A stretch of 64,000 bases of DNA. Source: Notospermus geniculatus (lineage: Eukaryota > Nemertea > Pilidiophora > Heteronemertea > Lineidae). The stretch lies in NCBI GenBank assembly GCA_002633025.1, contig NMRB01001180.1, positions 39,837 through 103,836 of the forward strand. Reading direction: 5' to 3'. A program made the position numbers and the translations under genes. The notes beneath the pieces are model-generated. The model was not told where the DNA came from. It ran no database searches and was given only the letters and a program-made list of their open reading frames with translations. Below are positions 46,670 to 58,476 of this stretch, one piece after another (the stretch's first letter is position 1; each line of letters starts with the position of its first letter).

Positions 46670-47104
46670 ACACACTCGATGCAGGTTTTACCACCGACGA
46701 TGGATATCACAAAGACCCCATTGTTTTTACGCGACCCACGGGGTGAGGTAATGCAACGACCCTGTAGTAGGCGTAAAGTCCAACCAAATCTAGCCGTGGA
46801 GCAACGGATGCTGAAGATGGAAATGCGACATGTATGTATCTGCCAAAGCAGTCCGCACGACTTGCGTCAATCGGTGCGCATTATACAAGGAGCCAATAGG
46901 CTATTCACAATCTCACAAGTGAAAGTAGTGATTAAAACTGTGTGGTCAACCACCGCGTTCAGGTTCATTACTTCCGCATTCCATTGCTCCACGGCTAGAT
47001 TGGGTTAGACTTTACGCAGTCTGTTTGTATTACTGGTCAACCACGCCGCGTTCAGGTTCATTACTTCCGCATTCCATTGCTCCACGGCTAGATTGGGTTA
47101 GACT
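46670..47104. repeat. Duplicated block with 91-bp tandem units, left copy
   Basis: 46670-46942 matches 48045-48328 at roughly 90% by eye. It is followed by 91-bp units beginning TGGTCAACCAC (46943 and 47034); the second is cut short by the Harbinger element. GCGTAAAGTCCAAC near 46770 is inverted as GTTAGACTTTACGC in each unit, so the block is itself foldback-like. Confidence 0.75.
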
Positions 47105-47106
47105 AA

Positions 47107-47888
47107 GGCCCGTATGCACCAACGTGGATAAACCTTAGATTAGGCTTAAACTAGGTTTAAGTATGGTTTAAAAAATTAATCTGCCTGCACTCGGATTAAC
47201 TTTTATCCGGTGTTTAAATCACAGATTATTCTAAATCTGCCAAGGGGTAGGTTTAAACTTGGATTAAGCCATTTTGGACGAAGTGATCGAAGTGACAAGA
47301 TAGACTGGATCGAAGCTCTTGAACAAGTTGACAATTTCCAATGGCCAGAACGGCTGATTCGAGATAGGAGCAATCCCATGGAGGAGTTTAGAGATGTGAT
47401 TTCCACAAAAGATACCGCTTCACCAAGGAGAACGTTTTGGTATGTAATTTTGGATTGGATAGAAGAAGAGATTACACCCAACTCCAACAGGAACGCTGGC
47501 CTTTACTTACGCTACGATTTTACGCCACAGGTCATTTCCAGATGACAGGCTGTGATCTTGCAGGTGTTCACCAAACTACAGTCAGCCGGATAGTGAAACA
47601 GGTATCCCAAGCAATTGCTCGGTAGGGGGTGGGTTTAAACTTGGATTAATTCATTTTTGCCACAGCATATTACAATGATATCGTGTCCACAGAGTGTGAC
47701 CTAATCCATTGGTAATAGCCATTTATGTTATGAAGTTGGTTCAACCATGGATGAACCATGGACAACTTAATCTGTGGTTTAACTAGGTTGGTGCAGGTTC
47801 AAGTTCGGATGATTTAATCCACGCTTAATCCATGATTAGTAAATCTAGGTTTAAGCCAAATTTTAAACCACCTTGGTGCATACGGGCC
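47107..47888 (+). mobile_element. PIF/Harbinger element with transposase remnant, right end at gap
   Basis: The left end is TAA|GGCCCGTATGCACCAA and the inverted mate TTGGTGCATACGGGCC touches the N gap. TTAAACC/GGTTTAA motifs fill both sub-terminal regions, as in this superfamily. The interior (47275-47626) encodes pieces of the N-terminal part of a Harbinger transposase: RDRSNPMEEF, DWIEEEITPNSNRN, then LRFYATGHFQM and a helix-turn-helix-like DLAGVHQTTVSRIVKQVSQ. They lie in two frames and end at TAG. The DDE catalytic part is absent, so the copy is dead. Confidence 0.8.
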
Positions 47889-48044
47889 NNNNNNNNNNNN
47901 NNNNNNNNNNNNNNNNNNNNNNNNNNNNNNNNNNNNNNNNNNNNNNNNNNNNNNNNNNNNNNNNNNNNNNNNNNNNNNNNNNNNNNNNNNNNNNNNNNNN
48001 NNNNNNNNNNNNNNNNNNNNNNNNNNNNNNNNNNNNNNNNNNNN
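47889..48044. other. Assembly gap, 156 N
   Basis: A run of N. Open frames running through it are meaningless. Confidence 1.
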
Positions 48045-48575
48045 ACACACTCGATGCAGGTTTTACCACCGACGATGGATATCACAAAGACCCGATTGTT
48101 TTTACGCGACAATAGTCTACGGGGTGAGGTAATGCAACGACCCTGTAGTAGGCGTAAAGTCCAACCCAATCTAGCTGTGGAGCAATGGAATGCGGAAGAC
48201 GACATGTATTTGCGGTTTTAATAATCTGCCAAAGCAGTCCGCACGACTTGCGCCAATCGGTGCACATTATACAAGGAGCCAATAGGCTGTTCACAATCTC
48301 ACAAGTGAATGTAGTGATTAAAACTGTGTGGTCAACCACCGCGTTCAGGTTCATTACTTCCGCATTCCATTGCTCCACGGCTAGATTGGGTTAGACTTTA
48401 CGCAGTCTGTTTGTATTACTGGTCAACCACCGCGTTCAGGTTCATTACTTCCGCATTCCATTGCTCCACTGCTAGATTGGGTTAGACTTTACGCAGTCTG
48501 CTTGTATTACTGGTCAACCACCGCGTTCAGGTTCATTACTTCCGCATTCCATTGCTCCACGGCTAGATTGCTTTA
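48045..48575. repeat. Duplicated block with 91-bp tandem units, right copy
   Basis: This is the partner of 46670-47104, lacking the Harbinger insertion. TGGTCAACCAC units start at 48329, 48420 and 48511. Confidence 0.75.
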
Positions 48576-48599
48576 GATTTTAGAGCCCACTAAACCAAT

Positions 48600-51500
48600 C
48601 TCGTACCCAGAGATTCGTTACGCTCGGGCCGAGGTTGTAGGTCGCTCCACTAATCTCACTAGTCATGCTTTTCCCCATCAACCCCTTGCAAGGCCAACCT
48701 CGCTTTCGTGTAAACTGTGGTATGTAACGGCGACAGCAAGAGACCAGCGCGGCGTCTGCGGTTGCTTCAGTACAATATACCGAGAACGACAACGAAACAC
48801 GTTAACTAGACAGCAATAACGGCCACGGCAACGCCTGCTGCGGGAAAAAACAAAAATGTCACCAACAACATCAGCACACAAATGTTTTGTTCGTGGAATC
48901 GACGAGCGGATTCGTTGAGGAGTAGGCCCTAGAAACGAGGAACAATCTCACTTAATCCATCCTTTATAAAGTCATGTTACAACCTATAAAAGGACTAGTT
49001 ACACGTTTTTAGCGTTACTTTTCATACCTTGGTTAATCCTGCCTTCCCTTAATGCTTATAACATTTTGTAGGTGTAGAATAAAACTATGGAAATGTCATT
49101 GGTTGTTTATTTCTGCTTATACAGCCTTTGAATAGCTGGGTTTTTCCACGAATTTCTTTGAAAGGTTCAGGCAGCGTTTCTAACTAAAAGCCATTTTATA
49201 TGACAATTTTTAATTTCGCTTGTAATTGCGTTATTTGGTTGGTGCTCACCTGCTGACGTGTGGGCCAAACTGACGAACAGAATGGCGTAGTGGGGATATC
49301 CGCATCTCCCACCTCTTCTGCTATGGCCTCGAGTCCCTGTTAGTGGCCATTGTTTGAGATGGAAGAGATGAGGCGCAGATTTTCATCGGAGGCTCTCGTT
49401 TTCTCCTCCACAACATCAACCTAAGCCCTAAACTCCTCCGACCCGCAGTTTCAAACCGCTACCCACTCCGTTACCCGCGCTCTGAAACTGCTTCAGTTGA
49501 TGCGATCCTCAAAGTATCACTAATAGACGGCGTTAGCTGTCCGATTCGAGGAATCCCCGCTGGGAATTTGCTGCGCGTTTTGTACACGTATCTTAGCCAA
49601 TCAGAAAGTGTGTTACGGCGGCGTCGGTTAAACCTGTGATGATGGGTTATGATTGGATCCCTCGTCAAACAGCGCCGTCTAATGATGATCCTTCACTTTT
49701 GATGCCAATCATGTCAGCATGGTCAGTGTTTAGTGGGTCTATACCAACTAAACGAGTGTACCTAAGCCCTCGAAAGATTCCTACACCTCCGCTAAGTTTA
49801 ACCTCGGGATCATTGCCCGTTCTGTTCGTCTGTTCACAGCTAAATCATTGATTTATCACTTTAAGCTTTCAATAAAAGTAAGCGCACAGATTTTTAACTG
49901 ATCGTTGTCTAATTGATAATTTATGAGCAAAATCCGTAGTTGTCATGACTAATTTTGTGCTCGGTGAAAAACGTGTAGTGCCACGCACGACTGGCATCGT
50001 AAACCAGTTCGACGTCTCTGAAGAAGGAGAATTGATGGGTTTTTTTTCGGCGACTGAGGAGAACTTCTTTGGCGTCGCGTCCACCAACGGTCAGGATTAT
50101 TATGGGGATGGCACAGGGGAGAGTCCAACCCAAGCAGTGCACTGGATACCCCCCTCCCCAACACACACTAACCCCCACCCAACCCCACCCCAACACACAC
50201 CAACCACTATCACCATCAATGACTGTACACCGATTCCAATCAAACCGCGGCTGCCTCCGCATTGGACATGTGTTGTGGTCGTCGTGACTCCATATGATAT
50301 GATCGGCGTGACAGCATGTAGGCACTGCTACTCGGTTGGGTCGGCCATCTGTCCGCTGTCTTTGACCACCCGCTTATCCTGATAGGATGGAACAAAATCC
50401 ACAATCAGGAGGACGTTTTTTTCCACCATCCCATTCTCATAAGGTCATTAACCGCATGATTAACCACACAAATCGCGAAAACTCTGCCATATCCTGCCTC
50501 CGCCAATAAAGACGCCTCTTTTATAAAACCCAATATTGATTTGTTGATGCTAGAATCCAGCATCCAGAAGTTATCATCTCTGAGCCGCGAGGAATCATTT
50601 CAAGTTACGCACGGTTCATTAGGAACAAGACGTCGTAGAGACCGGAGAAAAAACGCGTGAAGTCATTGAGTGTATCACGGGTCATCTCCTGGTCATCAGC
50701 TTATATAGACGTAAAGATGTTATGATTGGATGAAGAGCTTCATTACTGGAGAGCCTGGAGCAGGAAATGAAACTGGACGCTGCAGGTGCGTACGGGGGGA
50801 TGGGAAATCAACGCGTATTCCGTCTGTTGTCGTTACTCGTAAGCCGTGAGGAGGCTAATTCCTCGCCGGCCGGTTCTTTCGCCAGGAATTGAGAGATTCT
50901 CCGAGACTTCTCGGCAAAAAGCTTTTTTTCGAGTCGCGTTGGAACTAATTGTTGTAATTGAATCGAAGAAATAATAATCGAGATATCTTGATTTCTTAAA
51001 GGCCTCTAGGCAGCTTTTTAGTGCATATTGATATGATTACTAACACAGAATTGATGGCATGAGGATCCAACTTGGGCATCATTTTTGAAAATTTCATCAG
51101 TGTCAAAATTTGACCCACAATTTATTAGTTCATGGTTACTAGCGCCACCTGTTGAATAGTGGCAGTACATGTAGAGTCCCTTTAAGGGTTCTCCATCCAT
51201 TGATAGGTAATTTTGTCGGCAGGTTAGTGGAAGTATGCTTGTCCGGGATTATTTTACAACCTGTATCTGTCTTTGGGGACAATATAACACGATCGGCAAT
51301 CATCTTTTTTGGTACACCCCGTAAATATGGAATTTCTATATTCAGAACCCTGACGACGGAAACTTCAATCGAACGTTCTGGCAAAGGAAAATTAATCATA
51401 AGCAGGTGTCTCATTAGTAGTTTGATGAGGATATTATCTGACGAGTATTTACTAGTATACGAGTGGACAGGCCACAATCAGCCAGTCTGAAACTGCTCAA

Positions 51501-51690
51501 CCATGTGTTTATCTGTCCCATTCCTTGTTCGGAAATTCTCTTCGCGTTCCTCCCTGGTTCTTAAGGCTATTTGTTTGACGCGGTGTCGGGGTAGGCGCCG
51601 AAATAAACACCATGCAAACCATCAGATAGAGTTGGTTTCAGTATGCCTACAGTTAGTAGAGAGGAGATCCACTCATGTGAAGGGATAGCC
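48600..51690. other. No supported gene
   Basis: Long frames overlap on opposite strands at 49921-50382 and 51139-51490 without recognisable motifs. A CACCCCA/CACA-rich patch is at 50150-50210, and GCAGTTTCA/TGAAACTGC pair at 49447-49491. Confidence 0.35.
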
Positions 51691-51699
51691 TATACATGT

Positions 51700-52005
51700 A
51701 GTTGAAATTTAAAAATTCAAGATGGACCACATCCTCATCAGGGGTTCTTAGTGCTCGCTCCCTTCGTCACCGCACACAAACGTTTGTGTGCGGTGACGAA
51801 GGGAGCGAGCACTAAGAACCCCTGATGTTCTCAGGATGGATGGACCATTGGACCACAACTCCCTCGGTCTTATTACATGCTATGCTAAAAGACGCACTGG
51901 CAGCAGGGACATTTGTGGTAGCAACCATCTCCAGAAATACATTAGGTCCTGGGAAATGAAGTTGAATTTCGTACTTCGTGTTTCGTCAGACTTGCGAAAC
52001 CTCAC
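51700..52005. mobile_element. Worn copy of the 385-bp GACGAAACACGAAGTACGAA element
   Basis: AATTTAAAAATTCAAGATG, GACGCACTGGCAGCAGGGAC and TTTGTGGTAGCAACCATCTC match 29075-29255. It ends CGTCAGACTTGCGAAACCTC. The left half is missing, and a perfect palindrome sits inside (51736-51827). Confidence 0.75.
51736..51827. repeat. Perfect 92-bp palindrome with no loop
   Basis: CATCAGGGGTTCTTAGTGCT runs to the centre ACAAACG|CGTTTGT-type junction (bases 51781/51782), and every base pairs with its mirror to CCCCTGATG. It is flanked by GGACCACA-like direct repeats. Confidence 0.9.
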
Positions 52006-52282
52006 TATTGTTGCACTACACCACGGCGCCTCCCAATCAGGAAAGCAATAAAATCCTCTGCCTGGCGACGTGTTGTAGCCGTGCTCCAACATAGCTCAAC
52101 GAAGACTTCCCACGAAGCTGAACAACATTACTGGTGGATTTAGTAACGTTGTTCAGCCTCGTTACATTGTCTGCCCAAAGTCACACCAAGTTGATTACAC
52201 CAGCCAGGAAGAGAATTCTTCAGTTGCCATACCCTGTTTCCCTTACATTGTACAATACTCAGGGAGGCATGTTAAAGGCCAT

Positions 52283-52450
52283 GTATCCATAGGCTGTTCC
52301 CTTATGATATGTTTCCTTGTTCCCTCTTCGCTTGTCACCTTGTCACACATCACACTCAGGCGGAATGAGGCGCAAGGCCAGGTCTCATTGTCAAACAGTT
52401 TGGGCCCACAGAACAAGGGAACATGCCACAAGGGAACAGCCTGTGGATAC
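52283..52450. mobile_element. 168-bp element with GTATCCATAGGCTGTTCCCT ends
   Basis: The left GTATCCATAGGCTGTTCCCT and the right AGGGAACAGCCTGTGGATAC are inverted with one mismatch, extended by CCTTGTTCC/GGAACAAGG-type pairing to about 45 bp. Confidence 0.75.
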
Positions 52451-52599
52451 TCGGTCTTAAAGTACCAGTTTCATCAAAATTGACTATACAGATTATTACT
52501 GAAGTGCATAGAACACATAAATAGACATATTTTGTTTTTTGTTTTATCAAATTCAGATGAGTAGTTTGGGAGATATCCAGGAATATGTGTGTAAAAATG

Positions 52600-52985
52600 C
52601 CAGTGCTATTTTCCTTGCAGGGTAAAAAAATGCTAATTTATGCGTATGTCATTGCAGGGATAAATGAAATCAAATCTGGGCCATCCAATGTGGAGATAAA
52701 GTTCATTTTCATTTACATATTTACTAATTGACAAATTTCTGACTTCATTAGTTCACATGAATAATTGCATAAGTCCATTACAGCACAAAAATGCATGCTC
52801 ATTATGCAAATTCCTGCAGTGACGTCATCTATTTAGGCAGACTATCCCATTCTGACTAAATCCATGAAATATGTTATAACTTTTTAATCAATTGGAATTT
52901 TTCAATGGAGTAAAAAGCATCTTAATCAGCATAATATGCCCTAACTTTCTAAACTTGTAAAACTAGGACTTTAAGGCCTTCATAC
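52600..52985 (-). repeat. Dispersed repeat, relative of 13925-14165
   Basis: On the minus strand AAAGTCCTAGTTTTACAAG, TTGAAAAATTCCAATTG and TGACGTCACTGCAGGAATTT align in order with the copy at 13.9 kb. Confidence 0.65.
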
Positions 52986-52999
52986 ACGTCACGACAATG

Positions 53000-54600
53000 T
53001 CGATACAGTCACTAGGCCTACAATAGTCTGTTCAACAGTACTTTTCAGTAACACCAAAAATTCATAAAAGCCAACATTTTCTGACATTAATTTTACCGAA
53101 AATTCATAAGCGACCACTACCCTTACATGTATGTGACGAGGAAAAGATACGGTGATATCAAAGTATGTGTTTCCATAATCCTAATTCTTGAAGGAACACG
53201 AACTGGGGAGTGTTTTCCAAACCCCTAGAAAGGCCCCCAGCACTACGTGAAAGCACCCCTTAATCTCTCTGAGTGGGTTCTTCATTGGATGTTGCACAAA
53301 AGAATGAAAAACCTGGGAATCTCAGTTTTGTAGAGGAAAACTCGAGCAACGAGTTCATGAGACGGTGTCATTTGCTGAGCTCCTTCTTGCAATTTGCATT
53401 GAACGTTTGCAGTGAGTCAATCCACAAAAACCCTTTATATCCTGGGAAGTGGCATAGACGGATAGAAATTGGGGTAACAGTATTACTTTGCTGCACTAAG
53501 GTTTTCTAAGGCCACACAAAAAATACTTGTTTAGAGTCCACCTCTTCCAATTTTTCCAGGCAGGGAGGGGGCTTTTTCTTTTCTTCTTTTTTTAATTGGT
53601 GGCATAAGTGGAGGACGGAGCCAAACCACGGATTTAAGGTCCCAAACCAGGGATTTAAGGCCTCAAAGAATAACAAATGAAATTATATCATGTTTAAAAC
53701 GGCGCCCCCACCGTCGGAAAGATCGTCAGTGGGTTCAATGAATGCGTCTGCACATGTTTTTTTTTTGGGGGGGTGTTGTTTTAACCCTTTCCACGGCTTT
53801 TTAAGGTTCTATTTTGACAAATTTTGAAAAATAAAAAAAAAAAAAAATCCAGGTCGGACGTATTTCTCAGGTCGGGCGGGGACGCTAAACAAATAATTTT
53901 TTTATGTGGCCTATTGACAAAATGCCCAGGTGAAATTTACGCAGGACCTGAGGCCTTGTCAGAACTGTTAGATACGTGTATGGTTTCCCTGGTCGTATAC
54001 ACATACAACCCCTCCAATCCCAACAACAGTCACGTCACTTTATAAACCCTGCGGTAAAGAAAGTACTGTTTCTTCTATACAATTACCTTATAGCAATAAC
54101 AACATTGATGTGATCATCCCATAAAGACAATCGATTTTCTCTCCCCAAATGCTTTAGACATAATTACGGTTGACAAGTGGATATCTAGTGTGAGTCAGTA
54201 AGTTTATTATATTGTCATAGTATTTATCTAATACAGTGTCACTTAACTTATTAGGTGGCGGATTCACATACGAGCAACGTGACTGGACCGCAAAAGAGAG
54301 AACACAAGTTACGTTAGTGGCGTTCATCCGATAATAAGATTCGATTTTATTCCAACCAGTGGTTCTTTTTTCGGACACCCGACCAATCCTGTTCATATTT
54401 CTTTCTCGTCTCACGCGCATTTTTGTTGGTTAGCTGCTCTTAACCTGATGACAAATCAACTTAGAAGAAAAACATCAATGCGGCAATATGGACCGTTGTC
54501 CGACAATCACACCTCGCGTAGTCCAACTGTTGTTTTTTGGACATTCACAAACAATACGTCGTTACATAATTATTTTTGGGTACGAAAGCCCAGAAGGCGT
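53000..54600. other. No supported gene
   Basis: It contains poly-T/poly-G near 53757 and poly-A near 53833. No frame is convincing. Confidence 0.35.
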
Positions 54601-54602
54601 AT

Positions 54603-55148
54603 TCAATCTTCAATCGTCAAGCTTGAACCCACAGACTTCCATCTTCAAGCTCGAACCACCAGACTTCAATCTTCAAACAAGAACCACCAGGCTTCAATCT
54701 TCAAGCTCGAACCACCAGACTTCAATTAAACTCGTGGTTCAAGCTTGAAGATTAAAGTATGTGGATGGTTCAAGCTTGAAGATTGAAGTCTGTGCGTTCA
54801 AGCTTGAATATCGAAGTTTGTGGTTCAAACTTGAAGATTGAAGTCTGTGCGTTCAAGCTTGATTGAAGACTGAAGTCTGTGCATTCAAGCTTGAAGACTG
54901 AAGTTTGTGCGTTCAAGCTTGAAGATTGAAGTTTGCGGTTCAAGCTTGAAGATTGAAGTTTGCGGTTCAAGCTTGAAGATTGAAGTCTGTACGTTCAAGC
55001 TCGAAGATTGAAGTTTGTGCGTTCAAGCTTGAAGATTGAAGTGTGTGGTCCAAGCTTGAAGATTGAAGTTTGTGGTTCAAGCTTCAAGATTGAAGTTTGT
55101 GCGTTCAAGATTGAAGATTGAAGTCTGTGGTTCAAGCTTGAAGATTGA
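54603..55148. repeat. 28-bp minisatellite with an orientation switch
   Basis: About four units of CTTCAATCTTCAAGCTCGAA (54603-54727) are followed by about fourteen units of the complement, GTTCAAGCTTGAAGATTGAA, to 55148. The switch is at about 54728-54737. Frames across it are repeat products. Confidence 0.9.
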
Positions 55149-56068
55149 GTGTCGAATGTGCCTACTGAGGTTTCGCCTGGGCAAGGTTAAGTGCATTGAA
55201 AAAAATCAGAACAAAACGCCAGACTCTATGCTCACTGCATCTGATGATTTCAAAGTAGTACAGACCCAAAAACCCAACAAAGCAACAGAAAATCAACGAT
55301 TATCAAAAAGGAACTCATTCGACTGTACGTTTCCTTCTCATGGTGTGCTTCTCCAAAGAGCGATTTTCCCTCCCTAATCCTTCATATAACGGTACATCAG
55401 AGCTAGTTTCCCTTCTATTTTATTCGCCATGAAGATTAAGGGCGACTGTCTGAAGCGGAAACTAAGCGTTTTTTGCAAACTGCAGCCCCGTCCTTGTATA
55501 ATCCATTGATCGTATGTCTCTTAGGTTTAATCTGGTGGAAGGTTTTTCCCGCATCTCAAATTTGTTCGTAAAGGTAAGTCGAGATCATTGGTAGATCATA
55601 AAAATGTTCTAAACATTCACACGCTTCAAGTTGCACAACTAAGGTCGATCTTACTTCCTCGCCACCAACCTTTCCCGGCAACCTTTCTGCGGAAGAAAAA
55701 TGTTTTTTTTTACAAAAATAAGATTTCTCGCCAGGCTTGTTTCAAAAAAAACATTTCCGTTCCGCATACTCGTCGTAGGATGTATGAACTGACTGGGTTC
55801 TGTGGTGTGGAGTGATATCCGCGCACAGATCGCCAGACCACTTTGACGATATCGGTTTTTAGGGGAAAACTGAGCGAAGAATTGTAGGCTCAACCGATTG
55901 AGACAAGTACATCACATCCCACCTGCACAACGAATGATCGCCCAGTACGGTGTAACGTTTTCTAGTGTTTCAATATCTCAGTCCCCCCATGCAAAAAACA
56001 GCCAGAGATTATGACCTTTCAAATGGAAGACTTTCCTGCCGTCAGAGGCCACCACTAGTTAGCAGTCC

Positions 56069-56185
56069 TAGAACGTCAAGACTTTTGACGTCACAGAGAA
56101 GAAATGCACACAACAACGTCATCCATAACGACGTGGAGGCCACGCCTTATGTCTGTGACGTCAAATTTTGCGACGTTCTAGGAAG
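56069..56185. mobile_element. 117-bp MITE with CCTAGAACGTC ends and TGACGTCA sites
   Basis: CCTAGAACGTCAAGACTTTT and the right end (CAAATTTTGCGACGTTCTAG) are inverted. TTTTGACGTCACAG and TGTGACGTCAAAT face each other, giving two TGACGTCA octamers. Confidence 0.65.
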
Positions 56186-56257
56186 GAGACTTGATGCCTT
56201 GAATTGCATTTCAGAGGATAACAGAGCTGTTTTCAGCACAATTAGTGTTCCATGTGC

Positions 56258-56412
56258 AAATGTACGTTAGTATCCAAAGAAAGAGAAAGCACAAAAATTG
56301 ACACACAAAATGATGATAAACAGGAAGTCAATTTCCAGAAATTGAAAGGAATTGAAAGCAATTGCTAAGATTCTGGAAATTGACTTCCTGTTTATCACCA
56401 AATGTACGTTAG
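56258..56412. mobile_element. Hairpin insertion between 13-bp direct repeats
   Basis: AAATGTACGTTAG lies at 56258-56270 and 56400-56412. Between them TGATAAACAGGAAGTCAATT pairs with AATTGACTTCCTGTTTATCA (56314-56397). Confidence 0.65.
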
Positions 56413-56486
56413 CCTATATTCAAATGTACACACATGGCCCTGCGCTCTCATCGTTCGTGGGGTTCTCATTAATTCAGTCGTTTTGT

Positions 56487-56700
56487 ATCATAAGGGATCA
56501 ACTACCGTAGACGGAATTCAACAAAATTTGCAGTAAACATGCAGAAGGGTCTTGTCCCTCATATCGAAGAGGCAGAATGCAAATCTGTTGAGGTTTAAAG
56601 GATACTCTGCATATTTATAAAACGCTAAATTTCTAAGTTGAACCTTTATGTTTGATTCCTTTATGCTACTACCAACTAAAAACGCAGAGTGGCGAATGGT
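56487..56700 (-). repeat. Uninterrupted copy of the 5629-6233 repeat
   Basis: The minus strand reads CATAAAGGAATCAAACATAA through AGAGTATCCTTTAAACC to CTGCATGTTTACTGCAAATT without the 434-bp insertion. The frame at 56518-56763 on this strand is open but its protein is unknown. Confidence 0.7.
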
Positions 56701-57211
56701 AAACAGATTGCGAATCCGCTCTCTCGTCATCTCTTTGAGCACAATCTCCTGATCTGGCAGCATCTAGGATGACACATTCAGGCAGATTAGGTCTAATTAT
56801 GTGACAATTAACTTCACTAATCCAATGGACTCATTACCTGGCCGCAAAATGGAGCACTCTGTTCCTATTTCCGGTCATGCAGGAAAGCGCCATTGAACGA
56901 TTACCACAGCGTGTGCTGGTCATCGATAACGTCATCAGAAGGTATTAGCAGTAGAATTGGTGCGAGCTAATCTCACCGAACTAGAAATACGAGTTGATAG
57001 ATCTGGAGAAGGACACGTGGCCCAATATACGGGGGTTGCTGAAGAGGGTACCGTCAGATGCTATCGGTATTCGCCTACTTGCTTTGTCGGATCGCTTCGT
57101 GAAGTGGTTTCTAACCCCTCTGATTGTAGGCCTGCTTGACTTTGAATAAAACGGTCAGCGAGGGAAGGTGTCTCGGACGTAGCTAAATGTAGGCTGTTGT
57201 GCAAGACGGAT

Positions 57212-57238
57212 CCGGGGTGGGGTGGGGTGGGGTGGGGT
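57212..57238 (+). repeat. GGGGT run
   Basis: Several consecutive GGGGT units; four or more G tracts could form a quadruplex on the + strand. Confidence 0.7.
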
Positions 57239-57487
57239 CAGGGCCGGATCGAGGATTGAAGAAAGGGGGGGGGGCTAGCCCGACGGAGGTGGTTAGCACC
57301 GAAAGCGCGAAGACCAAACGGGGGGGTCTGGAAAAATTTGACAATTTAAGTGCATTAGATGCATTTTCCTGGCATCTGAGAGCAAAATACTCGAATTTAT
57401 ATGCGATTAACTTTTTCTTGTTAAAAAATCATTGCTTTGCCAAAAATAGGGGGCGTACGCCCCTTCCGCCCCCTGGATCCGGCCCTG
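57239..57487. mobile_element. hAT-like element with CAGGGCCGGATC ends
   Basis: CAGGGCCGGATC and GGATCCGGCCCTG are inverted, 249 bp apart. Poly-G and GGGCGTACGCCCC lie inside. The 106-codon frame through it is an artefact. Confidence 0.6.
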
Positions 57488-58263
57488 GGGGCGGAAGTGG
57501 CGTGAGCCCCAGTGGGTAAAAACCTGCTGTAAGGGGCGAGAATCCCCCCCCCCCTTGTTTAAGAGTGCATTGACCAGTCAACCAGAAACTCATTTTGTGG
57601 AGAGCTTTTTAATCGGGGGTCAGCCACGTATCTGAGTCAGAGGGACAGTGGCGATGATGCGGGGTTCATCGAGACACATCCTTCGCGCTCCTGACGTATC
57701 TGATTTCCGTTTCACGAATCTAAAACCTTGCGTTTCTTGGGAGGAGGATGAGAGGATTATCAAGAATTAGAACACAGCAAAATCCCGTCGCGTGCGACTT
57801 TAGCATCAGGTGAACAAAATGCGCCATTTAAATGCCAAGTCTTGAGAAATAATGAAATACCATCAAATATCACGTTATTGAGTTGAAGAAAAAGGCGGGA
57901 ACGATTGCTTTTCATGTCACTATCATCAAGGAACGCTGTTTTTCACCGAAATGAGGATTAGTGTGTTCAATGGAAATGATAACTTCATTTTTCTTCAAAA
58001 TTCAACAGCTTGTGCTTCAGCGTTCTCAAATTTAGCATAGGATTATGAAGACAGGCAGGCGATCTAAAAATGGTAAAACGTACAAACCTGCGAATTAACG
58101 CAGTCTTTTCATCTCAAGTATTCAATCGACTTAGTCTTCACTTAATCTTAATTCTCACTAAATATCCGGATTCTACTTTTTTTGATAAGGCGGATGGAAT
58201 TTACAGTTTCTTTGACGCGGGTTATTATTCATCGTTTTTACGACGTGACGTCGTTCTGTTTGG

Positions 58264-58432
58264 TTGCGCGTTTTGCCTCCGGCTTTGCGTCATAGGGCGA
58301 CGTCAACAAGGGGTTTTGCCCCGGCTTTGCGTCATAGGATGACGTCAACAATGGGTTTTGCCTCAGGCTTTGCGTCATAGGAGGACGTCAACAATGCGTT
58401 TTCCCCCCAGCTTTGCGTCATGACGTCGACGT
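58264..58432. repeat. 56-bp tandem array with GACGTCAA
   Basis: Units of GGCTTTGCGTCATAGG, then GACGTCAACAATGGGTTTTG, repeat about three times, the last joined to TGACGTCGACGTCAGC. Confidence 0.8.
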
Positions 58433-58476
58433 CAGCAGTGGCGGACATTGCTGAAGTTACGTTCTGAAATCCATGA

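Noticed and set aside
46619-47008. 129-codon + strand frame
   Set aside because: It lies in a duplicated foldback block, and its partner after the gap reads differently, so it is a repeat shadow.
47814-48221. Several frames of 68-129 codons at the gap
   Set aside because: They run through the 156-base N gap and have no sequence content there.
49921-50382. 145-codon + and 134-codon - frames
   Set aside because: They overlap on opposite strands through a CA/CACCCCA-rich patch; neither shows a family or coding pattern.
51139-51490. 112-codon frames on both strands
   Set aside because: Almost identical limits on opposite strands and no motif; I considered a retroelement fragment but saw no diagnostic residues.
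54448-54970. Repetitive frames
   Set aside because: They are translations of the 28-bp minisatellite.
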